Numbered from the stretch's first letter, positions 35,989-46,040 are shown. The stretch: 64,000 nt of DNA from Actinomycetes bacterium (GCA_021811865.1 JAKAQB010000004.1:39807-103806); one strand, 5' to 3'. Numbers and translations: made by a program. Notes: a model not told the origin generated them from the letters alone.

Positions 35989-35995
35989 CGGCCTG

Positions 35996-36613
35996 TCAGC
36001 TTCCCTGCAGGCTGGACACCACCGCCTGGGTCACCGGCGACGATGCCCGGACCAGCAGCCACATCTGCGTCGACGAGTCGCGCAGCCAGGTGTCGACGGC
36101 GACGGCGTGCCATCCGCCAGGCCGGCTGAGCTGCACTTCGTAAGCGAACGTGGCGTACGGGACTGTGATGCGGTGCCCGCCGACGACGTGGAGGGGGACC
36201 GGACCACGGAGCTGACCGTCGGCTTGCAGTTGCAGCGGGAGTCGGGTAGACGGGGTGGGGGACCGCTTCGTCACCAGCATCGTCTCCGCTACGAACGCCT
36301 GCGGCGACCCGTAGAACCAGTCGCCGTTGGCGTCGGTCCAGTTGCCGTTCAACCGGTAGGCGGAAGGCACGGCGTAGCCGTAGTAGGCGTCGCTGATCGC
36401 CCGGTAGCCGGCCGGAACCGACAGGGGCGGTACCTGCGGTTCGGATCGGCCGGCGACCCCGTACGCGAACGCCACGCCCACGCCGAGGCAGATCGGAGTC
36501 ATGAGGAACAGCAGCAGCCAGCGGCGGTTGCGGCGTGCCTGGACAGGGTCCGGGGCGGATGCGGTGGACCGTTCCACGGCACCGCCCGTGCGGCGGGTCA
36601 CGGCGGCGGGCAC
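35996..36613 (-). CDS. Single-pass membrane protein of unknown function
   Basis: 205 residues. A cationic N-terminus (QARRNRRW) precedes one helix at about residues 31-50, then an extracytoplasmic domain. The body (YGYAVPSAYRLNGNWTDANGDWFYG and the WLLVRASSPVTQAVVSSL end) resembles the PsbP/DcrB-like fold of small exported proteins, but that is inference. GTG start. Convergent with the transglycosylase gene, 7 bases apart. Confidence 0.6.
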   Translation of the reverse strand: MPAAVTRRTGGAVERSTASAPDPVQARRNRRWLLLFLMTPICLGVGVAFAYGVAGRSEPQVPPLSVPAGYRAISDAYYGYAVPSAYRLNGNWTDANGDWFYGSPQAFVAETMLVTKRSPTPSTRLPLQLQADGQLRGPVPLHVVGGHRITVPYATFAYEVQLSRPGGWHAVAVDTWLRDSSTQMWLLVRASSPVTQAVVSSLQGS

Positions 36614-36691
36614 CGGACCATGCTGCCACGCCTCCCGCGAGTTGCCGCGGCGCTCGGCACAATGGCGCCGGGCACGCCCCGCCGGCGCCGT

Positions 36692-38116
36692 TCAGTCGCC
36701 CAGCTCCTTGCGCCGGCGGACGACGAAGTCCTCCAGCTGTTGACGGACCGACTCGTCGAGGGGTGGGGCCTCGTACGCGTCCAGGGTCTTCTGGCAGATC
36801 TCGCCGGCACGCACAGCGGCCTCCTTTCCCCCCTCTCGGTTCCACCGCTCGTAGTTTTGCGAGGACGACACCAGCGGGCGGTAGAAGCAGGTGCGGAAGC
36901 GCTCCATCGTGTGCTGGGCGCCGAGGAAGTGGCCACCGTGCCCGACCTCCTCGTGGGCGCCGAAGGCCAGTGACTCCTCATCGACCTCGAGGGGCTGGAA
37001 CTCCTCCTGCATCATGCGCAGGAGCTCGATGTCGATGACGAACTTCTCATAGCAGCTGACGAGACCGCCCTCGAGCCAGCCGGCGGCGTGCATCACGTAG
37101 TTGGTGCTGGCGAGGAAGGTCGGCAGCATCGTCATGAGCGCCTCGTAGCCGGCCTGGGCGTCCACCGTCTGGCTCGAGGTGAACGCCCCTCCGCTACGGA
37201 ACGGCAGCCCGTAGTGGCGGGCGAGTTGGCCGGTGCAGAGGAGGCCGATGGCGGATTCGGGGGTGCCGAAGCAGGGCGAGCCCGACTGCATGTCGATGTT
37301 GGAGAGGAAGGAGCCGAAGATCACCGGGCAGCCGGGCCGGAGCAACTGGGTGAGGGCGATGCCGGCGAGAGCCTCCGCCAGTTGCTGGGCGAGGGTGGCG
37401 GGAATCGACACCGGCGACATCGCCCCCATGAGCAGGAATGGCGTCAGCACCAGCGCCTGGTTGGCCTGGGCATATTCGAAGAGGGCGTCGAGCATGCGGC
37501 CGTCCCAGCGCAGCGGGGAGTTGCAGTTGATGAGGCTCACGGTCGCCGGCGTCCGCTCGATTGCATCCCGACCGCCGAAGAGGATCTCGCTCATGGCGAT
37601 GGTGTCGGCGGCGTTGGGCCCGGACACCACATTCCCCATATAGATCTTGTCGGTGAGGGTCTGCAGGGCGTAGATCATGTCGAGGTGGCGGGAGTCGAGC
37701 GGGGTGTCGTTGGGCTCGCAGATGATCCCGCCGGCCGAGTCGAGTTGTTCGAACGCCTGGGCCAGCATGCTGAACCGGCGGAAGTCCTCCATGGTGGCGT
37801 CGCGGCGCACCTGTCCCTCTCGGACGAACGGCGGGCCATAGACCCCGGTGAACACCATGTGGTTGCCGCCGATGTGCACGTTGTGGGCGGGGTTGCGGGC
37901 CTGGACGTCGAACTCACGGGGCGCCTTGGCAACCTGCTCGAGCACGAGCTCCGGATCGAGGAACACCGTCTCCCCGTCGGCGCGTTGACCGGCCTTCTCC
38001 AGCAGCGCCACCGCCTCGGGCTTGGCGAACTGGATGCCGATCTCACTGACGATGCGTCGCCATCCACGGTCCAGCACAGCGATGGCGTCGGGGGACAGGA
38101 TCTCGTAGCGAGGCAT
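36692..38116 (-). CDS. MttB-family corrinoid methyltransferase, non-pyrrolysine type
   Basis: Catalyses transfer of a methyl group from a methylated amine to a corrinoid protein. 474 residues with no in-frame TAG, so it is not the pyrrolysine trimethylamine enzyme. It matches the non-Pyl MttB superfamily (glycine betaine, carnitine, proline betaine enzymes) over its length: SAGGIICEPNDTPLDSRHL, a central GFGTPESA-like SPCFGTPESAIGLLCTG block, and the glycine-rich YGLPFRSGGAFTSSQTVDAQAGYEA. ATG at 38116 gives the family N-terminus; upstream GTG codons could add up to 11 residues. It is divergent from an IclR regulator and the corrinoid, pterin methyltransferase and RACo genes. Substrate is not predictable from sequence alone; a quaternary amine is likeliest. 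Confidence 0.85.
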   Translation of the reverse strand: MPRYEILSPDAIAVLDRGWRRIVSEIGIQFAKPEAVALLEKAGQRADGETVFLDPELVLEQVAKAPREFDVQARNPAHNVHIGGNHMVFTGVYGPPFVREGQVRRDATMEDFRRFSMLAQAFEQLDSAGGIICEPNDTPLDSRHLDMIYALQTLTDKIYMGNVVSGPNAADTIAMSEILFGGRDAIERTPATVSLINCNSPLRWDGRMLDALFEYAQANQALVLTPFLLMGAMSPVSIPATLAQQLAEALAGIALTQLLRPGCPVIFGSFLSNIDMQSGSPCFGTPESAIGLLCTGQLARHYGLPFRSGGAFTSSQTVDAQAGYEALMTMLPTFLASTNYVMHAAGWLEGGLVSCYEKFVIDIELLRMMQEEFQPLEVDEESLAFGAHEEVGHGGHFLGAQHTMERFRTCFYRPLVSSSQNYERWNREGGKEAAVRAGEICQKTLDAYEAPPLDESVRQQLEDFVVRRRKELGD

Positions 38117-38189
38117 GCGGTTCACGAACACCGTCACATCGTAGAACACGGTTCCATGACTTGGGAATTTCTTGCTAGCATCGGTGGCA
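38117..38189. promoter_or_regulatory. Divergent promoter region of the methyltransferase cluster
   Basis: AT-richer 73 bases between mttB-like and iclR genes. TAGCAT (38176-38181) could be the -10 for the regulator; the GTG at 38190 is then at or near the transcript start, suggesting leaderless translation. A TTCC-N8-GGAA inverted element (about 38152-38167) lies where an IclR dimer could bind both promoters. Confidence 0.4.
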
Positions 38190-39010
38190 GTGGCGCCTCC
38201 CCCTCACCAACGGGCTCCGGCCGCGGGCACGGCTCGCAGCCGAGCGGGCAGCCCGACCGGTACCCAGGCCGTGGACCGTGCCGCCCGCCTCCTCACCGCG
38301 ATCGTCGATCGGGCCGAGCCGGTGACGTCCACGGAGTTGTCGGAGTTGACCGGCCTGGCGAAGAGCACCACCTCACGCTTGCTCCTGGCGCTGGAGCGCA
38401 ACTGCCTGGTGAAGCGGGACGAGTCGGGGACCTACCGGGCCGGCGAGCTGTTCGCCCGCTACGGGTGGCGCATCGGGCACGTCAGCGATCTGGTGGTTGT
38501 GGCTCGGCCTTACCTCGAGCGCCTCGGCGGCCTGACCGGGGAGACGATCAACCTCGGCGTGGTCCAAGTCGGCGGCATGGTCCAGGTGGTCGACCAGGTG
38601 GACAGCCCCTACCTCCTCGGCGTGACCAACTGGGTGGGCCGGTCCGTCCCCTCCCACGCCAGCGCGCTGGGCAAGGTGCTGCTGGCCCAAAGCGCGGTCG
38701 AGCTGCCACGCGGCCGGCTGGAGCGGCTGACCGATCGGACGCTCACGAGCCGCGAGGTGCTCGCTGCGGAGCTGGAGGAAGCCCGCCGTCGTGGGTACGC
38801 CACGATGGTCGAGGAGCTGGAGATCGGCCTGGTTGCCGTGGCCGCCCCCGTGTTCGGCGACGGGGGGGCCCCGGTGGCCGCCTTGTCGGTGTCGGGCCCA
38901 ACGGCCCGCCTAGGCCCTGGACGCTTGCGGGAAGCAGCGACCCGCTGCGTCGAGCAGGCCAACGCCCTGTCGGAGACCCTCGGTCATCGTCCCCGGAGAG
39001 AAGGTGCCGC

Positions 39011-39014
<4 letters not shown>
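38190..39014 (+). CDS. IclR-family transcriptional regulator
   Basis: 274 residues: an N-terminal winged helix (TQAVDRAARLLTAIV, STELSELTGLAKSTTSRLLLALE) and a C-terminal effector domain (LGVVQVGGMVQVVDQVDSP, SHASALGKVLLAQ, GLVAVAAPVFGDGGAPVAALSVSGP). GTG at 38190 is used, with GTG 38184 also possible. It likely senses the methylated substrate or a metabolite and controls the divergent methyltransferase and its own downstream genes. The 3' end overlaps the corrinoid-protein start (GTGA), so regulator and pathway are co-expressed. Confidence 0.9.
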
Positions 39015-39679
<665 letters not shown>

Positions 39680-39693
39680 GCGGAGCTGCGATC

Positions 39694-40569
39694 GTGCACA
39701 CGGTCCTGCGGTCGGCATCGAAGGAGCTCGTGATCGGCTCGGACCAGCCGTTCTGCATCATCGGGGAGCGGATCAACCCGACCGGACGCAAGGCCTTCCA
39801 GGAGCAGCTGAAGGAGGGTGACCTGTCACGACTGGAGGTCGACGTCGCACAACAGGTTGCCGGGGGTGCCATGGTCCTCGACGTCAACATGGGCGCACCG
39901 CTCGCCGACGAGGTCGGGCTCATGTCGCGGGCGGTCAAGCTGATCCAGTCGTTGACCGACCTTCCGCTCTGCATCGACTCCTCGGTCATCGAGGCGCTCG
40001 AAGCCGGACTCTCCGCCTACGAGGGCAAGGCCCTCGTCAACTCGGTCACAGCCGAGGACGATCGCATGGCGGCGATCCTGCCCCTAGTCAAACACCATGG
40101 CGCCGCCATCATCATGCTGCCCAACGACGAGGAGGAGATCCCCGAGGACCCGCGGCGCCGGCTGGAGCTGGTCGCCAAGTGCGTTGACGTGGCGACCGCT
40201 CGCTACGGCATCCCGGTCGAGGACATCGTCATCGACCCGCTGGCGATGCCCGTCGGCGCCGACACCTCGCTCGTGCAGAAGACGCTGGAGACCATCGCGC
40301 TGATCCGGGAGGCCCACGGGCTCAACATGACGCTCGGCGCGTCGAACGTCAGCTTCGGCATGCCGGATCGCCACCGCCTCGGCGCCGCCTTCCTGCCCAT
40401 GGCCATGACGGCCGGGCTGACGAGCGCCATCATGGACGCCCGCTCCCCGGAGATCGTGAAGGCGGTCAAGGCGGCGGACCTGTTCTTGGATCACGACCCC
40501 TGGGGCGGCAACTGGATCGCGGCGCACCGCGCCGGCAAGAGCGCCGGTGAGGCCGCCGCCCGCCCGTGA
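39694..40569 (+). CDS. Pterin-dependent methyltransferase (MtgA/AcsE-like)
   Basis: Moves the methyl group from methyl-cobalamin to tetrahydrofolate. 291 residues of the TIM-barrel pterin-binding family: IGERINPTGRKAF, GGAMVLDVNMGAP, CIDSSVIEALE, VNSVTAED, and GASNVSFGMPDRHRLGAAFL. These match methyltetrahydrofolate:corrinoid methyltransferases such as MtgA. GTG start. Stop overlaps the RACo start by 4 bases. Confidence 0.9.
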   Translation: MHTVLRSASKELVIGSDQPFCIIGERINPTGRKAFQEQLKEGDLSRLEVDVAQQVAGGAMVLDVNMGAPLADEVGLMSRAVKLIQSLTDLPLCIDSSVIEALEAGLSAYEGKALVNSVTAEDDRMAAILPLVKHHGAAIIMLPNDEEEIPEDPRRRLELVAKCVDVATARYGIPVEDIVIDPLAMPVGADTSLVQKTLETIALIREAHGLNMTLGASNVSFGMPDRHRLGAAFLPMAMTAGLTSAIMDARSPEIVKAVKAADLFLDHDPWGGNWIAAHRAGKSAGEAAARP

Positions 40570-42476
40570 GCGTCGCTGCCGCTGGCGCCGTGCCGACCGG
40601 CGGGGGAAGCGGGGGTGGTACCGACAGCGGCGGCGGTGAAGCCCACGGCCGCGTCGACATCTCCTTCGAGCCGAGCGGGCGCAGGGTGCGCGTCCCCCCG
40701 GGGGTGACGCTGTTCGATGCCGCCAGTTGGAACGGCATCGCCATCGACTCGACCTGTGGCGGTCACGGCACGTGCAAGAAATGCCGCGTGCGGGTGACCG
40801 CCGGCGAAGCCGGCGTGTCCAACCTGGACCTGCGAGCCTTCACGCCGGCGGAGGTCAAGGCGGGCTGGCGCCTGGCGTGCCGGTTGGCGGTGGCGTCGGA
40901 CCTCGGCGTCGACGTGCCGCCCCTGGTCACCCGGCCCAAGGCGGCTACCGTCGGCGTCGGCCGCAAGGTCATCCTGCGGCCGGCTGTGCAGAAGCGTTAC
41001 GTGGAGCTCGAGGAGCCCACCCTCGCCGACCAGCGCAGCGACGTCGAGCGCCTCCTCGGGGCGATGGTCGACCTGGAGCTGCAGGTCGACCTGCGGGCTC
41101 TGCAGTCCGTTGGGACTGCCCTGCGTGCGGGCAACTTCACGGCCACGGGGGTGGTCGTAGGCGATGTGCTCGTCGACGTGGAGGCGGGGGACACCACGGG
41201 GCGCAGTTACGGCGTGGCCTTCGACCTCGGGACCACCACCGTCGTGGCGACCCTCCTCGACCTGACGACGGGCGCCCCGGTGGCGGTCCAATCGATGCTC
41301 AACAGGCAACAGCCATTCGGCGCCGATGTCATAACCCGGATCTCCACGATCATGATGGACCCCGCCGCGCTCAGCCACCTGCGGGGCCTGGCCCAGGAGA
41401 CACTCGCGCAGCTCACCGAGGCGGTGCTGGCCGACGGCGGAGTGGACGCATCGGAGGTCTACGAGGTCGCCCTCGCCGGCAACGCCACGATGACCCACAT
41501 CGTCCTCGGCATCGACCCCGAGCCGCTCGGCATGGCCCCGTTCATCATGGCCACCCGCAGCTACCCGGCGCTCATGGCTTCCGACCTCGGTGTGCCCGCC
41601 CATCCCGGGGCGCGGGCGATCGTGCTCCCCGCCGTCGGTGCCTACGTCGGCGGCGACATCACGGCGGGGATGCTGGCGTCGGGGATGGACCGCGACAGCC
41701 GGACCCGGTTGCTCATCGACATCGGCACCAACTGCGAGATCGTGCTCGGCAGCGACGCCGGCCTGCTCGCCACCGCCGCCCCGGCCGGCCCCGCGTTCGA
41801 GGGAGCGTCCATCCGGTGCGGGATGCGGGCCTCCAACGGGGCCGTAGAGGTCGTGCGCCTCACACCCGAGGAGCTGAGCCTGCAGGTCATCGGCGACGCC
41901 CAACCGCTCGGCGTCTGCGGGTCCGGCCTGGTCGACGCCGTAGCCGAGCTCGTGCGCCTCGGGCTCCTGGACGCCTCGGGCAGGTTCGTGGCCGATGAGG
42001 TGGCACGCCGGATCGCACCCGGCCTCGCTCCACGGCTGACGACCGTCGGGGCCGAGCGGGTCTTCGTGCTGCACTGGAACGGTGATCCTGGCGACGCGGC
42101 GAGGTCGGTCTACCTCTCCCAGCGCGACGTGCGGGAGTTGCAGTTCGCGAAGGCGGCCATCTCCACCGGCTGGACCCTGCTGCTCGAGGACGCGGGTTTG
42201 ACGCAGGCTGACGTGCAGCAGGTGCTGCTGGCGGGCTCGTTCGGGTCGTACCTGTCACCGGCGAGCGCTGTCCGCCTGGGTCTGGTGCCGAAGCTTCCCG
42301 TCCTGCGCGTCGTGAGCGCCGGCAACGTCGCAGGGGAGGGGGCGAAGATGGTGCTGCTGAGCGAGCGTGAGCGGGCGGGGGCGGCCGCCCTGGTCGACTC
42401 CGTTCGCTACGTCGAGCTGTCGGACCGTGCGGACTTCAATGATCGCTTCGTCGAGCAGCTGCCCTTCCCGGTCTGA
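40566..42476 (+). CDS. Ferredoxin/ASKHA corrinoid reactivator (RACo-like, DUF4445)
   Basis: Re-reduces inactive Co(II) corrinoid using ATP. 636 residues: an N-terminal [2Fe-2S] domain with C-x5-C-x2-C (STCGGHGTCKKC) and a fourth Cys in WRLACRL, then a linker and an ASKHA ATPase region with FDLGTTTVVATLLDL, the LIDIGTNCEIVLG phosphate loop, and LLAGSFGSYLSP. This architecture is that of RACo/RamA-type activators, and its fusion to corrinoid operons is the key marker that the cluster is a complete methyl-transfer system. GTG start overlapping the previous stop. Confidence 0.92.
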   Translation: MSVAAAGAVPTGGGSGGGTDSGGGEAHGRVDISFEPSGRRVRVPPGVTLFDAASWNGIAIDSTCGGHGTCKKCRVRVTAGEAGVSNLDLRAFTPAEVKAGWRLACRLAVASDLGVDVPPLVTRPKAATVGVGRKVILRPAVQKRYVELEEPTLADQRSDVERLLGAMVDLELQVDLRALQSVGTALRAGNFTATGVVVGDVLVDVEAGDTTGRSYGVAFDLGTTTVVATLLDLTTGAPVAVQSMLNRQQPFGADVITRISTIMMDPAALSHLRGLAQETLAQLTEAVLADGGVDASEVYEVALAGNATMTHIVLGIDPEPLGMAPFIMATRSYPALMASDLGVPAHPGARAIVLPAVGAYVGGDITAGMLASGMDRDSRTRLLIDIGTNCEIVLGSDAGLLATAAPAGPAFEGASIRCGMRASNGAVEVVRLTPEELSLQVIGDAQPLGVCGSGLVDAVAELVRLGLLDASGRFVADEVARRIAPGLAPRLTTVGAERVFVLHWNGDPGDAARSVYLSQRDVRELQFAKAAISTGWTLLLEDAGLTQADVQQVLLAGSFGSYLSPASAVRLGLVPKLPVLRVVSAGNVAGEGAKMVLLSERERAGAAALVDSVRYVELSDRADFNDRFVEQLPFPV

Positions 42477-42501
42477 GCGCGGCCTCGACCCGTCCGGTGG
42501 C

Positions 42502-43113
42502 GTGCCACCGCGGGGGGTCGACCCCGCCGTCGCCGTGATCGCCTGCGGCGCCCTCGCTGCAGCAGTCAGAAGCGTTGTCGGCGCCCGGGGATGGGCCGTC
42601 GAGGTGCACCCGCTCTCCGCGCTGATGCACGACCGGCCCGAGCGCATCGCCCCGCGCGTCGCCGGGCTCGCCGGCCGCCTGCAGGCTGCCGGCAAGCGGG
42701 TGGTGGTGGCGTACGCGGACTGCGGCACCTACGGCGCCCTCGACGAGGTCTGCACCCGGATGGGCCTGACCCGCCTGCCGGGATTGCACTGCTACGACCT
42801 GCTCGCAGGGGAGCAGCAGGTGCGTGCTCTCCTGGCGGAGGAGCCCGGTACCTACCTGCTCACCGACTTCCTCGCCGCCAGCTTCGCCCGGACGGTGGTC
42901 GCCGAGCTCGGCCTCGACCGCCATCCCGAGCTCGCCGCCGACTACTTCCGCCACTACCGGAGGGTGGTGTGGCTCTGCGAGTCACCCACGCCCGAGCTGG
43001 CGGCGGCCGCCGGCGCTGCCGCCGCAGTGATGGGCCTGCCCCTGGAGACGGTGGTCGTCGGGCGGGCACGGCTCGACGCCGCGCTGGAGCGGCTCCTCGC
43101 CGGCGGCGGCTGA
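42502..43113 (+). CDS. DUF1638 protein
   Basis: About 203 residues. AVIACGALAAAVR, RVVVAYADCGTYGALDE and LPGLHCYDLLAG show the family. DUF1638 genes are regularly linked to MttB-type corrinoid clusters, with conserved Cys residues that may aid corrinoid or methyl handling. The start is uncertain: GTG 42502, GTG 42535 (beginning VIACGAL) or an ATG at 42439 inside the previous gene are possible. Function unknown, probably accessory. Confidence 0.8.
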   Translation: MPPRGVDPAVAVIACGALAAAVRSVVGARGWAVEVHPLSALMHDRPERIAPRVAGLAGRLQAAGKRVVVAYADCGTYGALDEVCTRMGLTRLPGLHCYDLLAGEQQVRALLAEEPGTYLLTDFLAASFARTVVAELGLDRHPELAADYFRHYRRVVWLCESPTPELAAAAGAAAAVMGLPLETVVVGRARLDAALERLLAGGG

Positions 43114-43223
43114 GGCGGGCGGGGCCGTCGCTGCGCAGCGCTCTGCTACCACCCGCGGTCCGACCGTCGACGGCCACGACCGGCGCCAGCTCGGGAGCGG
43201 GTTGGCGGCAGGCGGCTGCCGGG

Positions 43224-43264
43224 TTGGGCAAACGTTTGTCCAAGCCGGTTCGGAGGACTAGAGT
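43224..43264 (+). promoter_or_regulatory. Promoter with operator-like palindrome for the MFS gene
   Basis: A 20-base near-perfect palindrome (43224-43243; core GGGCAAACGTTTGTCC, one mismatched pair) overlaps a -35-like TTGTCC (43236-43241). After 17 bases comes TAGAGT (43259-43264). Binding there would block RNA polymerase. Confidence 0.6.
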
Positions 43265-43302
43265 ACGAGGGAGCCCCTCCGGTCCCGGGCCCTTCCCGGG
43301 CC

Positions 43303-44820
43303 GTGCGACTGCGAGAGAGGCGGGTATCCCTCTTGGCGCTGCTCCGGAGCAACACGTCGATGCTCGGCCGGCCGCTCTCCGAGGGCGACCAGGGCCAGCC
43401 CGGCGAGGAGAGGGGCAGGAGGCGTGGGTGCCCACGACCCCCCACCAACCGGTGGGTCATCTTCTCTGTGGCCTCCATCGCCCTGTTCATGTCGTCGGTG
43501 GACAGCACGATCGTGGCCACCGGCCTGCCGGCGATCCGGCATGCCCTGCACACCCACCTCAACTGGGTGAGCTGGACCATGACCGCGTACCAACTGGGCC
43601 TGGTGACGTGCATGCCGGTCGCCGGGCGGATCGCCGACATCCGCGGCCGCAAGAAGGTGTTCGTGCTGGCGGCCGGGTTGTTCACGACGGCCTCTTTGCT
43701 GTGCGGGCTGACAGGCAACATCTTCGAGCTGCTCGTGCTGCGAGCCTGCCAGGCCGTCGGCGGGGCGGCGTTCATGCCGTCCGCCAGCGGCATGGTCATC
43801 GATGCCTTCGGCAAGGACCGCAACCGGGCCATCGGCCTGTTCTCCAGCGTCTTCCCGCTGGGGTCCATCGCCGGTCCGATCTTCGGGGGCGTGATCATCT
43901 CGACGTGGTCCTGGAGGGGGCTGTTCATGGTCAACGTCCCCATCGGGCTGGTGTTCACGGTCCTCGCCGTGCGCTACCTGCCATCATCGCCGCCGCGGGC
44001 CGGCCGCCGGGCGGACGTGTCCGGGTCCGCCCTGATGGGTGGGGCCGTCCTCGCGCTGATGCTTGCCGTCACTGACGCCGGCAACCCCAGCTCCGGTCTG
44101 CTGTCGCCGTTGGTGGTCGGCCCCGCACTCCTCGCTGTCGGTCTCGGCGCGGTGTGGTTGTGGCGCTCGGGCCGCGTCGCCGACCCCGTGATCCCGCTCC
44201 GGCTCCTGCGGGGGCGAGCCTTTGCGTCGATGAACGCCGTCAACTTCGTGTGGGGCGCTTGTGTGATCGGCCTCAGCGCCCTCCTGCCCCTGGTGGGCGA
44301 GGATGGCTACCGGCTGACGCCCCTACGGGCGGGGACGCTGCTCACCGCGTGGGCCGCCAGCGAGATCGGCGTGGCGGTCCTGGCCGCCCTACTCATCCAC
44401 CGGACCGGGTTCCGCCTGCCGATGCTCGTCGGCTTCGGCCTGGTGGCGGGGGGTTTGGTGGTCGCCGGCGTGCACCCCGTGGGCATGCCACCCTATCTCT
44501 GGCTGCTCGTGGCGTCAGGGCTGGCCGGGGTGGGAACGGGTATCTCGGCACCGGCGGCCAACAACGCAACCCTGGAGCTCGCCCCTGAGGACGTCGGTGC
44601 CATAGTCGGGGTGCGGGTCGCGCTGCGTCAGAGCGGTGCGATCGTCGCCGTCGCCGTCACCACCGCCGTCGCCACCCAGAGCGCCAGCGAGGCGGCGGCC
44701 CTCCTGCGGGCGTACCTCGTCATCGGACTGCTCCTCGTGCTCATAGGCCCACTCGTCCTAGCCGTGCCCGACAACGGGCGGCGGCGACCGGCGAGGACCG
44801 CACCAGCTTCGAGGGGCTAG
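43303..44820 (+). CDS. MFS transporter, DHA2/EmrB type, 14 helices
   Basis: Proton-coupled multidrug or metabolite exporter. About 505 residues from GTG 43303; an ATG at 43360 is closer to the conserved start. FMSSVDSTIVATGLPAI (helix 1), RIADIRGRKKVFV (motif A), LRACQAVGGAAFMPSASGMVIDAF and ASGMPPYLWLL-like late helices match the EmrB/QacA family. It lies behind the operator palindrome and 190 bases after DUF1638. A role in exporting an intermediate of the methyl-transfer pathway is possible but not shown. Confidence 0.88.
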   Translation: MRLRERRVSLLALLRSNTSMLGRPLSEGDQGQPGEERGRRRGCPRPPTNRWVIFSVASIALFMSSVDSTIVATGLPAIRHALHTHLNWVSWTMTAYQLGLVTCMPVAGRIADIRGRKKVFVLAAGLFTTASLLCGLTGNIFELLVLRACQAVGGAAFMPSASGMVIDAFGKDRNRAIGLFSSVFPLGSIAGPIFGGVIISTWSWRGLFMVNVPIGLVFTVLAVRYLPSSPPRAGRRADVSGSALMGGAVLALMLAVTDAGNPSSGLLSPLVVGPALLAVGLGAVWLWRSGRVADPVIPLRLLRGRAFASMNAVNFVWGACVIGLSALLPLVGEDGYRLTPLRAGTLLTAWAASEIGVAVLAALLIHRTGFRLPMLVGFGLVAGGLVVAGVHPVGMPPYLWLLVASGLAGVGTGISAPAANNATLELAPEDVGAIVGVRVALRQSGAIVAVAVTTAVATQSASEAAALLRAYLVIGLLLVLIGPLVLAVPDNGRRRPARTAPASRG

Positions 44821-44935
44821 CAGCAGGCGAGCCGCGGCATGCTGTGAGGCCCCATGGCGGCAGAATGATCCTGTGCAAGTGTGGTCGGAGCCGGCGCGCA
44901 GGGGTAGGAGCCTGGAACGGGGAAAGGACGGGCAC

Positions 44936-45181
44936 ATGGCTGATCAAAAGTGGCAGGAGCACTCTCACGAAGCGCTGGCGCACTCGCACCGGCACTACCA
45001 CGTGACCCACAACCACAAGGGGGAGGCCGGAGGCTTCGAGCACCTGGCCTCGGCCCACGAGCATGAGCACAACCACGCCGCTATGGTCCACGACCACCTT
45101 CCTCACGTCGACTTCGACGAGGAGCACGCCGGGGAGGCCCACGACCACGACCACGAAGCACCCGTCACTTCCCCGGGCTGA
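44936..45181 (+). CDS. Small His-rich protein
   Basis: 81 residues, mostly His, Glu, Ala and Asp (HEALAHSHRHYHVTHNHKGE, then EHEHNHAAMVHDHLPHVDF and HDHDHEAP). No other fold is evident. The ATG is preceded by AAAGGA. Likely binds Zn, Ni or Co. Lying beside cobalamin-dependent methyltransferase genes, a cobalt or metal storage role is tempting but unproven; similar small His-rich proteins are common in actinobacteria. Confidence 0.75.
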   Translation: MADQKWQEHSHEALAHSHRHYHVTHNHKGEAGGFEHLASAHEHEHNHAAMVHDHLPHVDFDEEHAGEAHDHDHEAPVTSPG

Positions 45182-46040
45182 GCCGGACGAGCCCTGCTCC
45201 TCGCAACGGCCGCCGGGAGCGGGCCGGAACACTGCGACGGTGTCAACTGCGATGGTCAGGTGTCGTGGAGCTTCAGCCCGAGGGTGGCACTGGCCCTGTG
45301 CTCACGAGCAGTTGCGGACCGTAGGCTGCCGGCCACCGGCTCGGCGGCGGAGGCAGGTGGGGCGGCGCCACGCACACCGGGGTCCTGGGCACACCCGTGA
45401 CCGGCTCGGCTCGCCAGACGACACTGGCACCGAGCCGGGTGGCCGGAGCAGGGCGGCGGGCCGGGCGGCGGGCTGCGAGTGGCTCCATCTTGACTCCGAG
45501 GAGCACCTGCGGGAGCTCTACTTCGAGATCTGCGGCTCCCGGGAGGCCAAGGCCGGGCTCATCAGCTCAGGTTCCTGCCTGGCGCGGAGGAGGGACGCGC
45601 TCAGCGGGACGTTCACGGGAAGGGACGCCAATGCCTGAGGATGTCCGCGCGAGGGGCCGGCGGCTGTTCGACGAGCTGTCCGGTTGCTGCCAGCTCCTGA
45701 GGCCGCGCTCTGGTGCTCCGCGCGCCGGCGGACCTGTCTGCTCACGGTGACAGTGGTGACCGTCGCAGTGGCGGCCGGGATCACGGCAGCGGCGACGGCC
45801 AGGAGGGGCCTGCACGCGTCCTCGCGGGTGGCCACCACCGGATTCCCGGCGGGGCCGCTCGCCGGTCCGATCGTAGCCGGTGGGTCGATCTGGGTAACGT
45901 GCCTGACTGGACCGAACTTACCCGTGCTTGCCGAGGGGAGTGAGCCGTTGAGTTGGGCAAACTGGGTCAACGCGCCTGTTTGCCCACTGGTATATGCTTA
46001 CACGCGCCCAGAGCCGACCTGTGGGGGGCGTGAGGGGGGG
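45182..46040. other. Decayed intergenic region with gene remnants
   Basis: 859 bases without an intact gene. Around 45390-45637 on the plus strand a frame ends in CEWLHLDSEEHLRELYFEICG then KAGLI, which resembles the C-terminus of a GNAT acetyltransferase, with no intact N-terminus. A short ATG frame follows at 45629 (MPEDVRARGRRLFDELSG) and runs into a hydrophobic segment in another frame. These look like fragments. Confidence 0.4.
45955..45985. repeat. Inverted repeat sharing the GGGCAAAC half-site
   Basis: GGGCAAAC (45955-45962) and GTTTGCCC (45978-45985) with 15 bases between. The half-site equals the left arm of the palindrome at 43226. It could be an operator or a hairpin downstream of the tetR gene. 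Confidence 0.5.

Noticed and set aside
36692..38116. Pyrrolysine-containing trimethylamine methyltransferase
   Set aside because: No in-frame TAG in the gene and no pyl genes in the window.
40491..42074. Long minus-strand frame antisense to the RACo gene
   Set aside because: Composition of a shadow frame; the plus strand has clear ferredoxin and ASKHA motifs.
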